A DNA stretch of 64,000 nucleotides from CBDCWA01 sp965223255 (GCA_965223255.1 CBDCWA010000004.1:682001-746000); one strand, 5' to 3'. Counted from the first letter of the stretch, positions 10,110 through 20,047 are shown. Translations and numbers: made by a program. Notes: generated from the sequence alone by a model not told the origin.

Positions 10110-10322
10110 TCAGATGCAATAGCCTTTTCCGCGCTGCCGCTTCAATCTCTGGCGCGTACTTTGCTCACCCGCCTCAAGCGCCGATGCCAACACCAGCATG
10201 CCAGACACCAAGCTGCCCGTCCCATAGGCGATCAAAGTCCCATCCGTGACCCGAACGCCGAATAACAATTTGGCAAACATAAAAAGACCTAAACCAGCGC
10301 CAACAGCGAACAGGACACGCAT
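10110..10322 (-). CDS. Small two-helix membrane protein, unknown
   Basis: The 70-residue frame has two hydrophobic stretches (about residues 3-20 and 30-48) and a basic C-terminal tail (RQRLKRQRGKGYCI). A GGAG lies about nine bases before the ATG. No family is recognised. It converges on groEL, and the groESL terminator lies just beyond its stop. The membrane-like composition and ribosome site support it modestly. Confidence 0.45.
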   Translation of the reverse strand: MRVLFAVGAGLGLFMFAKLLFGVRVTDGTLIAYGTGSLVSGMLVLASALEAGEQSTRQRLKRQRGKGYCI

Positions 10323-10677
10323 TTGCTAAACTCCAACCGAACGCGTATGTCCCTAAAGTAACCATTTTACGTGCACATGACAGCCACAAGACACTGCCAT
10401 TGACCACCGGGTATTAGTAAAATTGTGCACATCGAACACGTATTTCGAGACGTCATCAGAGGATCCTGCCAGCGCGGCTGGCCGGTTGGTCGGCGCCATC
10501 GAACTCAAACACAAAAATTGGTGGATGCAGGGCCTCTTTTCTGGGTTAAAATCCACTGCAACGTCGTTTTAAGTCCAACCGCGCTCATCGACGAGGAAAA
10601 GTCCGAGACACGGGGACCCGAACGAGTGCACCAATTGCGCGCCAAAGTGCAACAGCGCCTGAAGAAGAGAGCCACTG
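10323..10677. other. Spacer upstream of gshA
   Basis: About 350 bp that should contain the gshA promoter. A TTGACC at 10400-10405 is a possible -35 but has no good partner. The string GAGGAAAAGTCCGAG (10593-10607) resembles the RNase P RNA core but has no supporting structure (see rejected list). Nothing else is seen. Confidence 0.35.
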
Positions 10678-12060
10678 ATGTCTACACGCCAACCGGCAGA
10701 CGCCGCCCCACCGATAGAGTCCGAGCAGGATCTCGCCGATTGGTTGGCTGCTGGCTGCAAACCAGCCGAGGACTGGCGCATTGGCACCGAGCACGAAAAG
10801 TTCGTCTTTCACACGGACACACTTGCCCCCGTCCCATATGATCACGCAGCCGGCATCAGAGGCTTGCTCGAACAGCTCGTTGAACGCTATGGCTGGGAAC
10901 CGATACGCGAAGGTGACACCATCATCGCGCTCAAGCGGCCGACCGGCCAGGGGCTTGAAACAATCTCTCTCGAACCCGGCGGTCAATTCGAATTATCTGG
11001 CGCGCCGCTTACAACTCTGCACGAAACATGTGCCGAAACAGGCGACCATTTGAATCAGGTCCAGACGGTGGGTAAAGACCTTGGGATCGGATTTTTGGGT
11101 CTCGGCTTCGCCCCGACCTGGCGCCTTTTAGATATGCCAACCATGCCCAAGCGCCGGTATGCGGTCATGACGCGTTACATGCCCAAGGTTGGCAGTCGTG
11201 GCCTAGACATGATGTATCGCACCGCCACGATCCAGGTGAACCTGGATTTTTCCAGCGAGGCGGACATGGTCAAGAAGCTGCGGGTGTCTCTGGCCCTGCA
11301 GCCTATTGCGACAGCGCTATTCGCCGCTTCGCCCTTTACCGACGGCAAGCTCAATGGTTTCAAGTCGATGCGCAGCGAAATCTGGCGCGACACCGATCCC
11401 GATCGTACCGGCATGCTGCCATTCGTGTTTGACGAGGGTATGGGCTTCGAGCGTTACGCCGCCTACGCCCTCGACGTTCCGATGTATTTCGTCTATCGCG
11501 ACGGCAACTACATTGACGCTGCCGGCGCCTCATTTCGCGACTTCATGGCCGGCAAGCTGGCGGCCCTGCCGGGCGAATATCCGACACTAGACGATTGGTC
11601 GGATCATTTGACCACGTTGTTCCCTGAGGTACGGCTCAAGAAATTCCTGGAGATGCGGGGTGCTGACGGCGGTCCCTGGCGGCGCATCTGCGCCTTGCCG
11701 GCATTTTGGGTTGGCCTCCTTTATGATCAGACGGCGCTCGATGCGGCTTGGGACCTGGTGAAGTCATGGCGTTGGGACCAGCGCGAAGACCTGCGCCGCC
11801 GTGTCCCGGCCAAGGGCCTTGCAACGCCGTTCATGAACGACAGCGTACAGACAATCGCCAAAGAGATCATTAGCATTGCCCGTGCCGGCCTTGCCGCCCG
11901 CGCCCGTCACGATGGTGATGGCAACGACGAAACGCAATTCATTGAAACATTGGAAGAAATTGCGAGCACTGGTCGCAGCCCGGCCGACGAATTGATCGAA
12001 CGATTTAATGGCCCCTGGAAAGGAGATCTCAATCCCATTTTTGAGGAGTTTGCCTTTTAA
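10678..12060 (+). CDS. gshA: Glutamate-cysteine ligase
   Basis: This enzyme makes gamma-glutamylcysteine, the first step of glutathione synthesis, using ATP. The 460-residue product is of the alphaproteobacterial/plant GCS2 type: IGTEHEKFVFH near residue 40, GDTIIALKRPTGQGLETISLEPGGQFELSG (residues 80-110 in pieces) and the MTRYMPKVGSRGLDMMYRTAT active-site region. It ends GDLNPIFEEFAF, typical of this class. Length is as expected. It stands alone on its strand; gshB is not nearby. Confidence 0.95.
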   Translation: MSTRQPADAAPPIESEQDLADWLAAGCKPAEDWRIGTEHEKFVFHTDTLAPVPYDHAAGIRGLLEQLVERYGWEPIREGDTIIALKRPTGQGLETISLEPGGQFELSGAPLTTLHETCAETGDHLNQVQTVGKDLGIGFLGLGFAPTWRLLDMPTMPKRRYAVMTRYMPKVGSRGLDMMYRTATIQVNLDFSSEADMVKKLRVSLALQPIATALFAASPFTDGKLNGFKSMRSEIWRDTDPDRTGMLPFVFDEGMGFERYAAYALDVPMYFVYRDGNYIDAAGASFRDFMAGKLAALPGEYPTLDDWSDHLTTLFPEVRLKKFLEMRGADGGPWRRICALPAFWVGLLYDQTALDAAWDLVKSWRWDQREDLRRRVPAKGLATPFMNDSVQTIAKEIISIARAGLAARARHDGDGNDETQFIETLEEIASTGRSPADELIERFNGPWKGDLNPIFEEFAF

Positions 12061-12329
12061 ATGCGCATTTGCGGAGATACCTCGCCTAGGTGATGTAAAC
12101 CACCACAAAATTGGTTCAGGTCCTATTCATTCCCAAAACCGTAAAGTGCTATAAAACATTCTTGGGACTGGCACCGAATGGGCTGATCTCATAAAGGCGT
12201 TACGCTCACGATCCATAACGAGGCCTGAGGGAGTGATCGCGGTCGATTTTCTAAACTATCAGCCCTGTATTTAGGAAGTATTGGACAACCCATTTACCGG
12301 CGCCTCGCGCCTGTCCGACGGAAGGTCAA

Positions 12330-12593
12330 ATGTTTTCCAGGCGAGTTCTAGCTCTGACCATCATTTGCATGCTTCCGCTCGCATCGTCGGCGAAGACAGC
12401 CGACCTACCGGCAATTGAACTGGTGCAAGCCAACTGTATGCAAAAGTGCCAGCGCCGTTACGCCAGATGCCGCATTAAATTCAATGATACCAAGCAGGCC
12501 TATTGCCGCCGCGTACTGCGCACCTGCGCCAACAGGTGCCGATCTCGCAATAAGCGTCGCCGCATCCCCAAACGCCAACCCCGTCGTCGCTAG
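12330..12593 (+). CDS. Small secreted Cys/Arg-rich protein, unknown
   Basis: The 87-residue product has a signal peptide (residues 1-23, ending near SSAKTA) and a mature part with seven Cys in a repeated spacing (CMQKCQRRYARC then YCRRVLRTCANRC), followed by a very basic tail. The paired Cys suggest a disulfide-bonded helical hairpin in the periplasm. GGAAGG lies just before the ATG. No family is recognised. It converges on lutC with a 48-bp gap. Confidence 0.55.
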   Translation: MFSRRVLALTIICMLPLASSAKTADLPAIELVQANCMQKCQRRYARCRIKFNDTKQAYCRRVLRTCANRCRSRNKRRRIPKRQPRRR

Positions 12594-12641
12594 GCCAGAT
12601 ATTGTCCGCTGCAAGACCGCGCGCTTTTCTTCTGGTGGCGA

Positions 12642-13322
12642 TTAAGCCGCAGCGCCCACGATACACACCGTCAGCCGCTTTGGCCCATGTGCACCGACAA
12701 CCGGCCGCCCCCCTATATCGGCCGTACGCGATGGCCCGGTAATAAATGATATCGCCCGTGCAAGTTCAGACCCGAACTGACACCGCAATCGCTGCCAAAC
12801 ATCTTCGTAGGTCGCAACGATATCTGCTGCCCGCACCACGACAATGTGCGTGTCAGGCACAAAATTCAAGGTCGTAGGATTGCTAGCGCTGCTGGCAACT
12901 ACGACACCACCAATTTCGGCGACCCCTGCAATAGCACGCGTCATACCAACCCTGTCGCTGAAGGCTGCGGCGCCGCGTTTGATGACAAGATCTGGTGCAG
13001 CCTGCCAACTCAACTCATTGAGCCAGCGATCACAACCAATTCGAATTTCTGCACCGAGATCATGCAGCGATAGATATTGCGCAACGACAGGCACCACGTG
13101 ATCGCTCGTTGCCGCGTGCTGCACCACCGCGCCCTGCCCCACCAGCAAACTCGAAAAAGTCGACAGCAAAGTCGGCCCACCGTCCGATTGCGCACCCTGA
13201 CCGACACCATCAATCACTCGGTCAGCGCTCATCGCACATCCCAAAGGTGCCATCCCCCGATCATTGGCCTTCTGTCCAAGCCGATTACGAATGCGCCGGA
13301 GAATGTCTTCACGATCACTCAT
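12642..13322 (-). CDS. lutC: Lactate utilisation protein C
   Basis: LutC (YkgG family) is one of three proteins of the LutABC complex that oxidises L-lactate to pyruvate. The 226-residue product starts with a short helix (SDREDILRRIRNRLG) and has the family core GVAEIGGVVVASS, FVPDTHIVVV and SFITGPSRTADIG-x-PVVGAHGPKRL, where the HGP motif is diagnostic. Its start overlaps the lutB end by eight bases, so the two are coupled. It is the last gene of the minus-strand lut run and probably ends at the gap before 12593. Confidence 0.88.
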   Translation of the reverse strand: MSDREDILRRIRNRLGQKANDRGMAPLGCAMSADRVIDGVGQGAQSDGGPTLLSTFSSLLVGQGAVVQHAATSDHVVPVVAQYLSLHDLGAEIRIGCDRWLNELSWQAAPDLVIKRGAAAFSDRVGMTRAIAGVAEIGGVVVASSASNPTTLNFVPDTHIVVVRAADIVATYEDVWQRLRCQFGSELARAISFITGPSRTADIGGRPVVGAHGPKRLTVCIVGAAA

Positions 13323-14745
13323 CGTGCCTCAAGCCTCCGCGCTTGGTCCACATGCCAACAAAGGTCCGCCCATTCGGTGCCGGGAAATCCCGATGACGCG
13401 TCCAACTCTCCGCCAACGGCAGCCATCTAAATCGCCCCTTGGCACGCCCAAGAAATCCGAGCACCGCGACCATCGCGCCACTCGCAATACGATAGAGTTT
13501 AGGCCGAAGCGCAATCCATCCCCACACTTTCATGGCAAGCCGAAACGAGTTGCTGTCGCATTTGCCCTCAAAGGCTGCCTCGCGGTGCGCCCGCATCAAC
13601 TTGGTCAACGGTATTCTGACCGGGCAAACGTCTTCGCAGCGGCTGCAAAATGTTGAGGCATTGGGCAGGTGGTGCCCATTTGCCAGGCCGCTCAGAGCCG
13701 GTGTCAACACCGCACCGATAGGCCCAGGATATACCCAGCCATAGGCATGTCCGCCAATCGCTTGATAGACCGGGCAATGATTCATGCAGGCACCGCAGCG
13801 GATACATCTGAGCACATCACCCAGCGCACTCTTCAATAGATCACTTCGCCCATTGTCGAGCAGCACCACATGATAGGCCTCAGGTCCATCGCAATCACCG
13901 CCCCGTCGGGGACCCGTGGAAATCGTGGTGTAAGTCGTTGCCGTTTGCCCTGTCGCAGATCGTGCCAGCACTTTGAGCAAGGCCCCCATGTCATCCATCG
14001 TCGCCACAACCTTGTCGATCGACGCGATGACAATATGCACCTTGGCCAACGTCTGGCTGAGATCACCATTGCCTTCATTGGTCACGATGACGGAAGAGCC
14101 TGTCTCCGCGATCAAAAAATTGGCCCCCGTGATACCGACATCCACCTTGGCAAATGTCTCGCGCAAGACCTCCCGCGCCTCTCCGACCATCGCAACCGGG
14201 CTCTCGAGGTCACGTTGCGGCTCAAGAGCACTGTGGTGCCGGCGAAAGTCTCGTGCGACCTGATCCGGCGTCAAATGGATCGCCGGCGCGATAATGTGGC
14301 TTGGCGTTTCCCCTCTCAACTGCAGCAGGTATTCGCCAAGATCCGTTTCTACCACCTTAAGGCCAGCATCGATGAGATGCGCATTAAGTCCGATCTCTTC
14401 CGAGATCATGGATTTGCCTTTTGCCACCAAATTGGCATTCGCGTCCTTACAAATTGCCAAGATAATCTCGCACGCCCGTTCAGGCGTCGAAGCCCAATGG
14501 ACCGCACCACCGGCAGCAACTGCGTTGCGTTCATAGAGTTCGAGATAATGATCGAGATTAGCGAGCGCATGATCGCGTACATCGCGCGCGCGATCTCTCA
14601 ACAGCTCAAAATCTGGCCGCGCATCGACGGCCTCGGTCCGTTGCGCGATCAAGCCTTGACGCAATCCACCTAACGCCTGTTGCAGAGTGCCGTCATCAAG
14701 CGCACGTCCGGCCAGTGTTCTGAAATTCTTGCTAACCGGTTCCAC
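13315..14745 (-). CDS. lutB: Lactate utilisation iron-sulfur protein B
   Basis: LutB is the iron-sulfur electron-transfer subunit of the LutABC lactate dehydrogenase. The 476-residue product has an N-terminal LUD domain (GANFLIAETGSSVIVTNEGN near residue 220, HIVIASIDKVV). It then has two 4Fe-4S motifs, CIRCGACMNHCP (about 310) and CSRCEDVCPVRIP (about 365). The start is GTG. It lies 36 bp after lutA and overlaps lutC. Length and motif order fit the family. Confidence 0.93.
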   Translation of the reverse strand: MEPVSKNFRTLAGRALDDGTLQQALGGLRQGLIAQRTEAVDARPDFELLRDRARDVRDHALANLDHYLELYERNAVAAGGAVHWASTPERACEIILAICKDANANLVAKGKSMISEEIGLNAHLIDAGLKVVETDLGEYLLQLRGETPSHIIAPAIHLTPDQVARDFRRHHSALEPQRDLESPVAMVGEAREVLRETFAKVDVGITGANFLIAETGSSVIVTNEGNGDLSQTLAKVHIVIASIDKVVATMDDMGALLKVLARSATGQTATTYTTISTGPRRGGDCDGPEAYHVVLLDNGRSDLLKSALGDVLRCIRCGACMNHCPVYQAIGGHAYGWVYPGPIGAVLTPALSGLANGHHLPNASTFCSRCEDVCPVRIPLTKLMRAHREAAFEGKCDSNSFRLAMKVWGWIALRPKLYRIASGAMVAVLGFLGRAKGRFRWLPLAESWTRHRDFPAPNGRTFVGMWTKRGGLRHDE

Positions 14746-14781
14746 AACGCACGCAACCTTCAGCCCCCCGACCAGATCTCA

Positions 14782-15558
14782 TCAGCGGCCCTCACCCAGC
14801 GCTGGCGTTGTCAATTCATCAGCCAGTATTTCTGCCACATGGCGCACCGCAATCTTTGAACCATGTCGCTTCAATCGACCGGCCAGATGCATCAAACACC
14901 CAAGATCGCAGGATACCAGCACATCGCCGCCGGCTGCTTCAATGCTTTGGCACTTCTTTTTGGCTATCGCATCGGAGATTTCATTGTATTTGACCGAGAA
15001 TGTGCCACCAAAACCGCAACAGGCCTCCCCATCATCGACCTCCGAGAGACGAACCCCTTCAATAGCCATCAACAGTGCGCGCGGCTGATCACAAACCCCA
15101 AGCTCACGCCGGCCTGAGCAACCATCATGCACCACCACCTGCCCCTGGAACCCATTCCCCGAGGCGCCTTTGAATTTTCGCACATCAACCAGAAACTGCG
15201 TCAGCTCATAAGTTTTGTGCGCCAGCGCGTAGGCACGGGCCTGCCATGTCCGATCAGCAGCCATGAGGTCGGGATAATGGCACTTCAGCATTGCCGCACA
15301 CGAGCCTGACGGCACGACGACATAGTCGAAACCCTCAAGCGCGCCGATAACCTTGCGGACCAATGCGCCAGCAAGCGCCCGGTCACCGGCATTGTACGCC
15401 GGCTGCCCACAACACGTTTGCTCCCTCGGGACAACGACACAGCAATTCGTCGCTTCAATAAGCTTTGCAGCTGCAAAACCGATCGACGGCCGCCAGAGAT
15501 CCACCAGGCATGTCGCAAACAATGCCACCCGCGGCTTATCCCTAATCGGCTCAACCAT
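14782..15558 (-). CDS. lutA: Lactate utilisation protein A (CCG-domain)
   Basis: LutA carries two heterodisulfide-reductase-like cysteine-rich (CCG) motifs, QTCCGQPAYNAG near residue 50 and EACCGFGGTFS near residue 190, plus the HDGCSGRRELG segment. It is the third subunit of the LutABC lactate oxidase. The 258-residue length fits. It heads lutA-lutB-lutC and follows a cytochrome c gene by 39 bp on the same strand, which suggests electrons from lactate go to a cytochrome c. Confidence 0.92.
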   Translation of the reverse strand: MVEPIRDKPRVALFATCLVDLWRPSIGFAAAKLIEATNCCVVVPREQTCCGQPAYNAGDRALAGALVRKVIGALEGFDYVVVPSGSCAAMLKCHYPDLMAADRTWQARAYALAHKTYELTQFLVDVRKFKGASGNGFQGQVVVHDGCSGRRELGVCDQPRALLMAIEGVRLSEVDDGEACCGFGGTFSVKYNEISDAIAKKKCQSIEAAGGDVLVSCDLGCLMHLAGRLKRHGSKIAVRHVAEILADELTTPALGEGR

Positions 15559-15597
15559 CTTGCAACGCCCTCAACAGGCAGCATCAAAACAAACGGA

Positions 15598-16044
15598 TTA
15601 CGGCGCCTTCACCGGCTTCTTATCGCCCGCTGCCGTAAATGCCTTCATATACGCAATAAGATCGGCACGGTCTTGCGGATTGGGAACAGAACCAACCCCC
15701 ATGCGGGTACCGGGTGCAAATCTGCGCGAGTTGGTCAAGAACGCATCCAGACTTTTCTCATCCCACAACCGACCCTCAGCCTTCATTTTGCGTAACGCCG
15801 AGGAATAATTGTAACGCGCGGCACCACCGATCAATCTGCCGATTAATCCATTGAGCTCGGGTCCGACGAAGGAACGTGCACCTTTACCAATGCGATGGCA
15901 GGCATAGCATTTCTGGCGGTATAATTGCGCGCCTCTATCGGCATTTTGTGCCAAGACGGGTGCAATCGTTCCGAAAACGGTTATCAAACAACCAAGCGCG
16001 ATCAGGATAAAGGTACTCTTCAACACGAGCGGCTCCCTGTTCAA
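15598..16044 (-). CDS. Secreted class I cytochrome c
   Basis: The 148-residue product has a signal peptide (residues 9-32, ending VLAQ), a single haem site CYACH near residue 47 and a likely axial Met in GTRMGVG near residue 114. The pattern is that of soluble periplasmic cytochrome c2/c552, an electron carrier. It lies between lutA and the LysR gene on the same strand, so it is probably made with the hydroxyacid-oxidising complexes. A role as acceptor for LutABC or GlcDEF electrons is inference. Confidence 0.85.
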   Translation of the reverse strand: MNREPLVLKSTFILIALGCLITVFGTIAPVLAQNADRGAQLYRQKCYACHRIGKGARSFVGPELNGLIGRLIGGAARYNYSSALRKMKAEGRLWDEKSLDAFLTNSRRFAPGTRMGVGSVPNPQDRADLIAYMKAFTAAGDKKPVKAP

Positions 16045-16115
16045 ACAAAGCGAGGACGGCGAAGCGATAGGTCTTCGAAATGGTCGAATCGTGGCCGCAG
16101 TGAAGAAATCCGTCG

Positions 16116-17117
16116 TTATGTCACCAGGTGGCCTGCCCCCTTGGGTCGCTTATTTTCTTGCGCACCAAAGTTGACAAGTGCCCCAGCCTCAGTGTTCTGG
16201 GCCAACTCCCCGACATGGATCCCCTTATTCCAGTACGGGTCCATACCGTAAAGGCTCGAGAGATATTCGATCAAGGCATTGACCTTTTCCGGTAGAAACT
16301 CCCGGCACGGATAGACCGCGTAAATTGCGACGTTTGACGATCCGCGATACTGCGGCAAAATGACCTTCAAATTTCCGGATTTGATTTCCGCACCAACCTC
16401 CCAGGTCCCCCTGAGCCCGACACCAAGACCTGCAAGCAAGGCTTCCAGCACGAATTCAGCCGAGTTGGAACGCAAACACCCACGCAAGCGGTGCTGGAAT
16501 TGTCCTTCCGGTCCTTCCAGACGCCAATGATCCTGGGCGCCGGCGGACAAACAATTATGGTCGTCAAGATCCGCCAGTGTGACGGGCACTCCCATTTGCT
16601 CGAGATACGATTGCGACGCACAAATCACCCGGTCATCCGGCGCCAACTTACGCGCCACCAGCGATGAATCTTCAAGCTCGCCGATACGAATGGCCAGATC
16701 AAACCCTTCACCGATGATGTCGACCATATTGTCGGTCAGATGCATATCGAGCTCAATTTCCGGATATTTTTCGAAGAAGCCAGGAAGATAGGGCGCGATG
16801 TGAAGACGGCTGAACGAAGTCGGCGCCGTTACTTTGAGGATACCGCGCGGGCTGGTGTTGCGCCGGCTGACATAATCTTCTGCTTCCTCAACCAAGGACA
16901 GAATATCGACCACGCGCTTATAATAGCCTTCACCCGTTTCTGTCAGCGTCAATTGGCGCGTTGTACGTTGGAACAATCGCGCTCCCAACCTGTCTTCCAA
17001 CAAACTGATGCGCTTTGAGACCACGGCCGGCGACAGACCCATTTCCCGGCCGGCCGCCGACATATTGCCGGTCCTCGCCACCCGTGCGAAAATGTCAAGA
17101 TCACTAATAGTCGTCAC
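16116..17117 (-). CDS. LysR family transcriptional regulator
   Basis: The 333-residue product has an N-terminal winged helix (DLDIFARVARTGNMSAAGREMGLSPAVVSKRI in pieces, residues 6-37; DRLGARLFQRTTRQL after it) and a LysR substrate-binding domain. It is divergent from glcDEF across about 250 bp and in line with the cytochrome c and lut genes, so it is the likely regulator of both arms. The inducer may be glycolate or lactate (inference). The C-terminal 25 residues beyond the domain look non-conserved. Confidence 0.9.
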   Translation of the reverse strand: MTTISDLDIFARVARTGNMSAAGREMGLSPAVVSKRISLLEDRLGARLFQRTTRQLTLTETGEGYYKRVVDILSLVEEAEDYVSRRNTSPRGILKVTAPTSFSRLHIAPYLPGFFEKYPEIELDMHLTDNMVDIIGEGFDLAIRIGELEDSSLVARKLAPDDRVICASQSYLEQMGVPVTLADLDDHNCLSAGAQDHWRLEGPEGQFQHRLRGCLRSNSAEFVLEALLAGLGVGLRGTWEVGAEIKSGNLKVILPQYRGSSNVAIYAVYPCREFLPEKVNALIEYLSSLYGMDPYWNKGIHVGELAQNTEAGALVNFGAQENKRPKGAGHLVT

Positions 17118-17367
17118 GAAAGCACCCTCCGAATATGATTGCTACCCATGCCGCCACAATTCCTAACCGCCATGTCCATTACCTAACGGTAAGACGAATA
17201 TTTGTCGCCGAATTTTTGCGACTGAAATACTCATTTTTTATTTCGTTGAAATTGAGACAACATTGTTAAATTCAGAGAGGACCTCGCTTTTTTTTACCAG
17301 CCATAAACACTAACCCAGCAACACAATCACTCGGCACTCCGTGCCCGGGCGATCGAGGCCCAAGGCT
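17118..17367. promoter_or_regulatory. Divergent control region of LysR gene and glcDEF
   Basis: This 250-bp AT-rich spacer separates the divergent LysR and glcD genes. It contains a palindrome ATTTC-GTT-GAAAT (17240-17252), which is of the right size and symmetry for a LysR-type operator core. No clear promoter hexamers can be assigned. Confidence 0.35.
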
Positions 17368-18816
17368 ATGACGACCGTAAAGCTCCTATCACCTGATCAG
17401 AAAATCGTGAGAAAACGTAGACAGATAGTTTCTGAACTCACGACATTGGTCGGCGCCCAAAACTTGATATCGGAACCCATCAGTCTTCGTCCTTACGAGA
17501 CTGACGCCCTCACGGCTTATCGCCAATTGCCGCTTGCTGTAGTCTTGCCGACATCGACTGCGATGGTCGTGGACACACTAAAGTATTGTAACGAGAACCA
17601 AATTAAAGTTGTTCCGCGTGGCGCAGGAACATCACTATGTGGCGGCGCGCTGCCATGTCAGGACGGCATAGTGATCTGCATCTCCAAGATGACGCGCGTC
17701 CTTGATATCGACTATGACAATCGCGCGGCCTGCGTGGAAACCGGTATTACAAATCTCGCCATTACCGAAGCGGTCGCAGCGAACGGATTTTTTTATGCGC
17801 CAGATCCGTCCAGTCAGCTGGCTTGTACATTGGCCGGCAATCTTGCCATGAATTCCGGCGGCGCGCATTGTCTCAAATACGGTGTGACCACAAACAACAT
17901 CCTCGGCATGAAGGTCGTCCTGATCGACGGTGAAATTGTTGAGATTGGCGGCAGTCACCTAGACCCGGGCGGATACGACTTTCTGGCCTTGCTAACCGGC
18001 TCAGAAGGTCAGCTCGGAATAATTACCGAAGCCACAGTACGCATCCTAAAAGCGGCCGAGGCAGCCCGCCCAATGATGCTTGGTTTTGCATCAAGCGAAT
18101 CAGCAGGCGCGTGTGTCGCTGCAATCATCGGCGCCGGCATCATTCCTGTCGCCATCGAATTCATGGACAAGCCTGCCATCGAAGTGTGCGAAGCATTTGC
18201 TAAAGCGGGCTATCCGACGGATGCAGAAGCCTTATTGATTGTTGAAGCCGAAGGCTCGGAGGACGAAATATCCGCTGCACTTGAGCGAATTACCGAGATT
18301 GCTCGGCCGTTCAATCCGACAACGATTAAGGTCAGCCAGGACGCTGTTGAAAGCGCACGCATTTGGCGCGGGCGCAAATCGGCTTTCGGCGCTCTGGGGC
18401 GTATATCGGATTTTTATTGCATGGACGGCACAATTCCGCTTGGCAAGCTACCGGACGTATTGGTGGAGATCACCAACATATGCAATCGCCATGAATTGAA
18501 AGTTGCCAATATCTTCCACGCGGGAGATGGCAATCTTCATCCGCTGATATTGTTCGATGCAAACAATGCCGACCAAGCCGATCGTGCCGAACAAGCAGGG
18601 GCTGAAATCTTGGCACTATGCGTTAAGGTCGGCGGCTGTCTATCGGGCGAACACGGCGTCGGCATTGAAAAGCGTGAATTGATGCGGCTTCAGTTTTCCG
18701 ACAATGATTTAGCCATCCAAATGCGCATCAAGACAGCGTTTGATCCGCAATGGTTATTGAACCCCGGCAAGGTGTTCCCCATCGCGGCGGACGCCAAGAA
18801 CACCACAGCGGCTTGA
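17368..18816 (+). CDS. glcD: Glycolate oxidase FAD subunit
   Basis: GlcD is the flavin subunit of glycolate oxidase, which converts glycolate to glyoxylate and passes electrons on through GlcE/GlcF. The product (482 residues from the ATG at 17368) has the FAD-binding type-4 domain: VPRGAGTSLCGGAL (about residue 80), PDPSSQLACTLAGNLAMNSGG and LLTGSEGQLGIITE. The C-terminal oxidase domain includes NIFHAGDGNLHP, CLSGEHGVGIEK and LNPGKVFP. I prefer 17368 to an upstream GTG (17341) because a GAGG lies ten bases before it. A D-lactate dehydrogenase role is possible for this family, but the glcE and glcF neighbours favour glycolate. Confidence 0.93.
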   Translation: MTTVKLLSPDQKIVRKRRQIVSELTTLVGAQNLISEPISLRPYETDALTAYRQLPLAVVLPTSTAMVVDTLKYCNENQIKVVPRGAGTSLCGGALPCQDGIVICISKMTRVLDIDYDNRAACVETGITNLAITEAVAANGFFYAPDPSSQLACTLAGNLAMNSGGAHCLKYGVTTNNILGMKVVLIDGEIVEIGGSHLDPGGYDFLALLTGSEGQLGIITEATVRILKAAEAARPMMLGFASSESAGACVAAIIGAGIIPVAIEFMDKPAIEVCEAFAKAGYPTDAEALLIVEAEGSEDEISAALERITEIARPFNPTTIKVSQDAVESARIWRGRKSAFGALGRISDFYCMDGTIPLGKLPDVLVEITNICNRHELKVANIFHAGDGNLHPLILFDANNADQADRAEQAGAEILALCVKVGGCLSGEHGVGIEKRELMRLQFSDNDLAIQMRIKTAFDPQWLLNPGKVFPIAADAKNTTAA

Positions 18817-18826
18817 GGCCTAAATC

Positions 18827-20047
18827 GTGAACATGACCCTACGTCCCGCCACCGAGTGGGAACTCGCGATGATGGTTGCCGATGCCGCCAATGCCGGCCG
18901 CACCGTCGAATTGCTGAGCGGCATGACCAAACGCGCCATTGGCCGCCCAGTGCAGGCGGCATCCGGCGTCGACTTATTGAGCCTTCGCGGCATCAACTTT
19001 TATGCACCAACAGAGCTTGTCATGCGTGCACGCGCCGGAACGCTATTGACCGACATTGAGACCGAACTGGCAAGCCGCGGCCAGATGTTAGCATTCGAAC
19101 CATTGGACCTTTCGGACCTTCTTGGAACCTCGAGCCGCACCCCAACCATTGGCGGCGTTGTAGCAACGAACTTCTCGGGCTCGAGGCGTATTGCCAACGG
19201 CTCGGCGCGCGATCATGTCATCGGCATGCGCGCCGTAACCGGTCAGGCACAGATAATTGTTTCGGGCGGCCGGGTCCTGAAGAATGTGACAGGCTATGAT
19301 CTGCCACGCCTGCTGACCGGCAGCCACGGCACACTTGCTGCCATTACGGAAGTGACCTTCAAGGTGCTCCCGCGCCCCGAAGCAACTGCGACGTTGCTGA
19401 TTAAGGATTTGCCTGACGCCCTTGCCATCGAAGCGCTATGCGCAGCAATGTCGACACCGTATGAGGTGACCGGTGCCATTCATATTCCCGCAGCTGGTGT
19501 TGCACGATTTCACAATCCAACTTTCCGCGACATCGGCGGACCTTTGACAGCGTTGCGCCTCGAGAACTTCGCACCCTCAATCTCTTACCGGACAGAAAAG
19601 CTAAAGTCACTGCTCGGCCACTTTGGCGAAATCGCTGTCATGGACACTGATACATCGCTTGAGTTCTGGCACGAGATCCGCCACCTAACACCGGTCAATA
19701 CACCCGACAAACAACTTTGGCGCATATCGACCAAACCAACATTGGGGCCCGTGGTGGTCAATGCGATTGCGCGCTATATGGACGTCGAGGCGTTTTATGA
19801 CTGGTCGGGCGGATTGATCTGGCTGTTGATTCCGCTGTCCAATGATGCCGGTGTTACCGACATTCGCCGCGTTATTGCGCTATATGGTGGTCATGCGACA
19901 TTGATTAAAGCAGACCCGGGCGTCAGAGCCAGCATTGATGTTTTCCAGCCTCTTGAGCCCGGCCTCAAACGCCTAACAGAAAAGCTCAAACAGGCCATCG
20001 ATCCGTTTCAGGTATTCAACCCGGGCAGAATGTACGCTGCAATCTAG
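18827..20047 (+). CDS. glcE: Glycolate oxidase subunit GlcE
   Basis: GlcE is the second FAD-binding subunit of glycolate oxidase, a shorter relative of GlcD. The 406-residue product has GMTKRAIGRPV near residue 28, the TPTIGGVVATNFSGSRRIANGSARDHVIG segment (in pieces, residues 105-135) and VTGYDLPRLLTGSHGTLAAITEVTFKV. It ends QVFNPGRMYAAI. The start is GTG or the ATG two codons later; GAGG lies eight bases before the GTG. It follows glcD by 10 bp. Confidence 0.93.
   Translation: MNMTLRPATEWELAMMVADAANAGRTVELLSGMTKRAIGRPVQAASGVDLLSLRGINFYAPTELVMRARAGTLLTDIETELASRGQMLAFEPLDLSDLLGTSSRTPTIGGVVATNFSGSRRIANGSARDHVIGMRAVTGQAQIIVSGGRVLKNVTGYDLPRLLTGSHGTLAAITEVTFKVLPRPEATATLLIKDLPDALAIEALCAAMSTPYEVTGAIHIPAAGVARFHNPTFRDIGGPLTALRLENFAPSISYRTEKLKSLLGHFGEIAVMDTDTSLEFWHEIRHLTPVNTPDKQLWRISTKPTLGPVVVNAIARYMDVEAFYDWSGGLIWLLIPLSNDAGVTDIRRVIALYGGHATLIKADPGVRASIDVFQPLEPGLKRLTEKLKQAIDPFQVFNPGRMYAAI

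Noticed and set aside
10590..10612. A GAGGAAAAGTCCGAG string like the start of RNase P RNA
   Set aside because: Only this core-like string is present, within 90 bp of the gshA start; the other conserved parts of rnpB are absent.
13870..14673. A 267-codon plus-strand frame over lutB
   Set aside because: It is antisense to lutB, whose iron-sulfur and LUD motifs are clear; the frame's product has no recognised motif.
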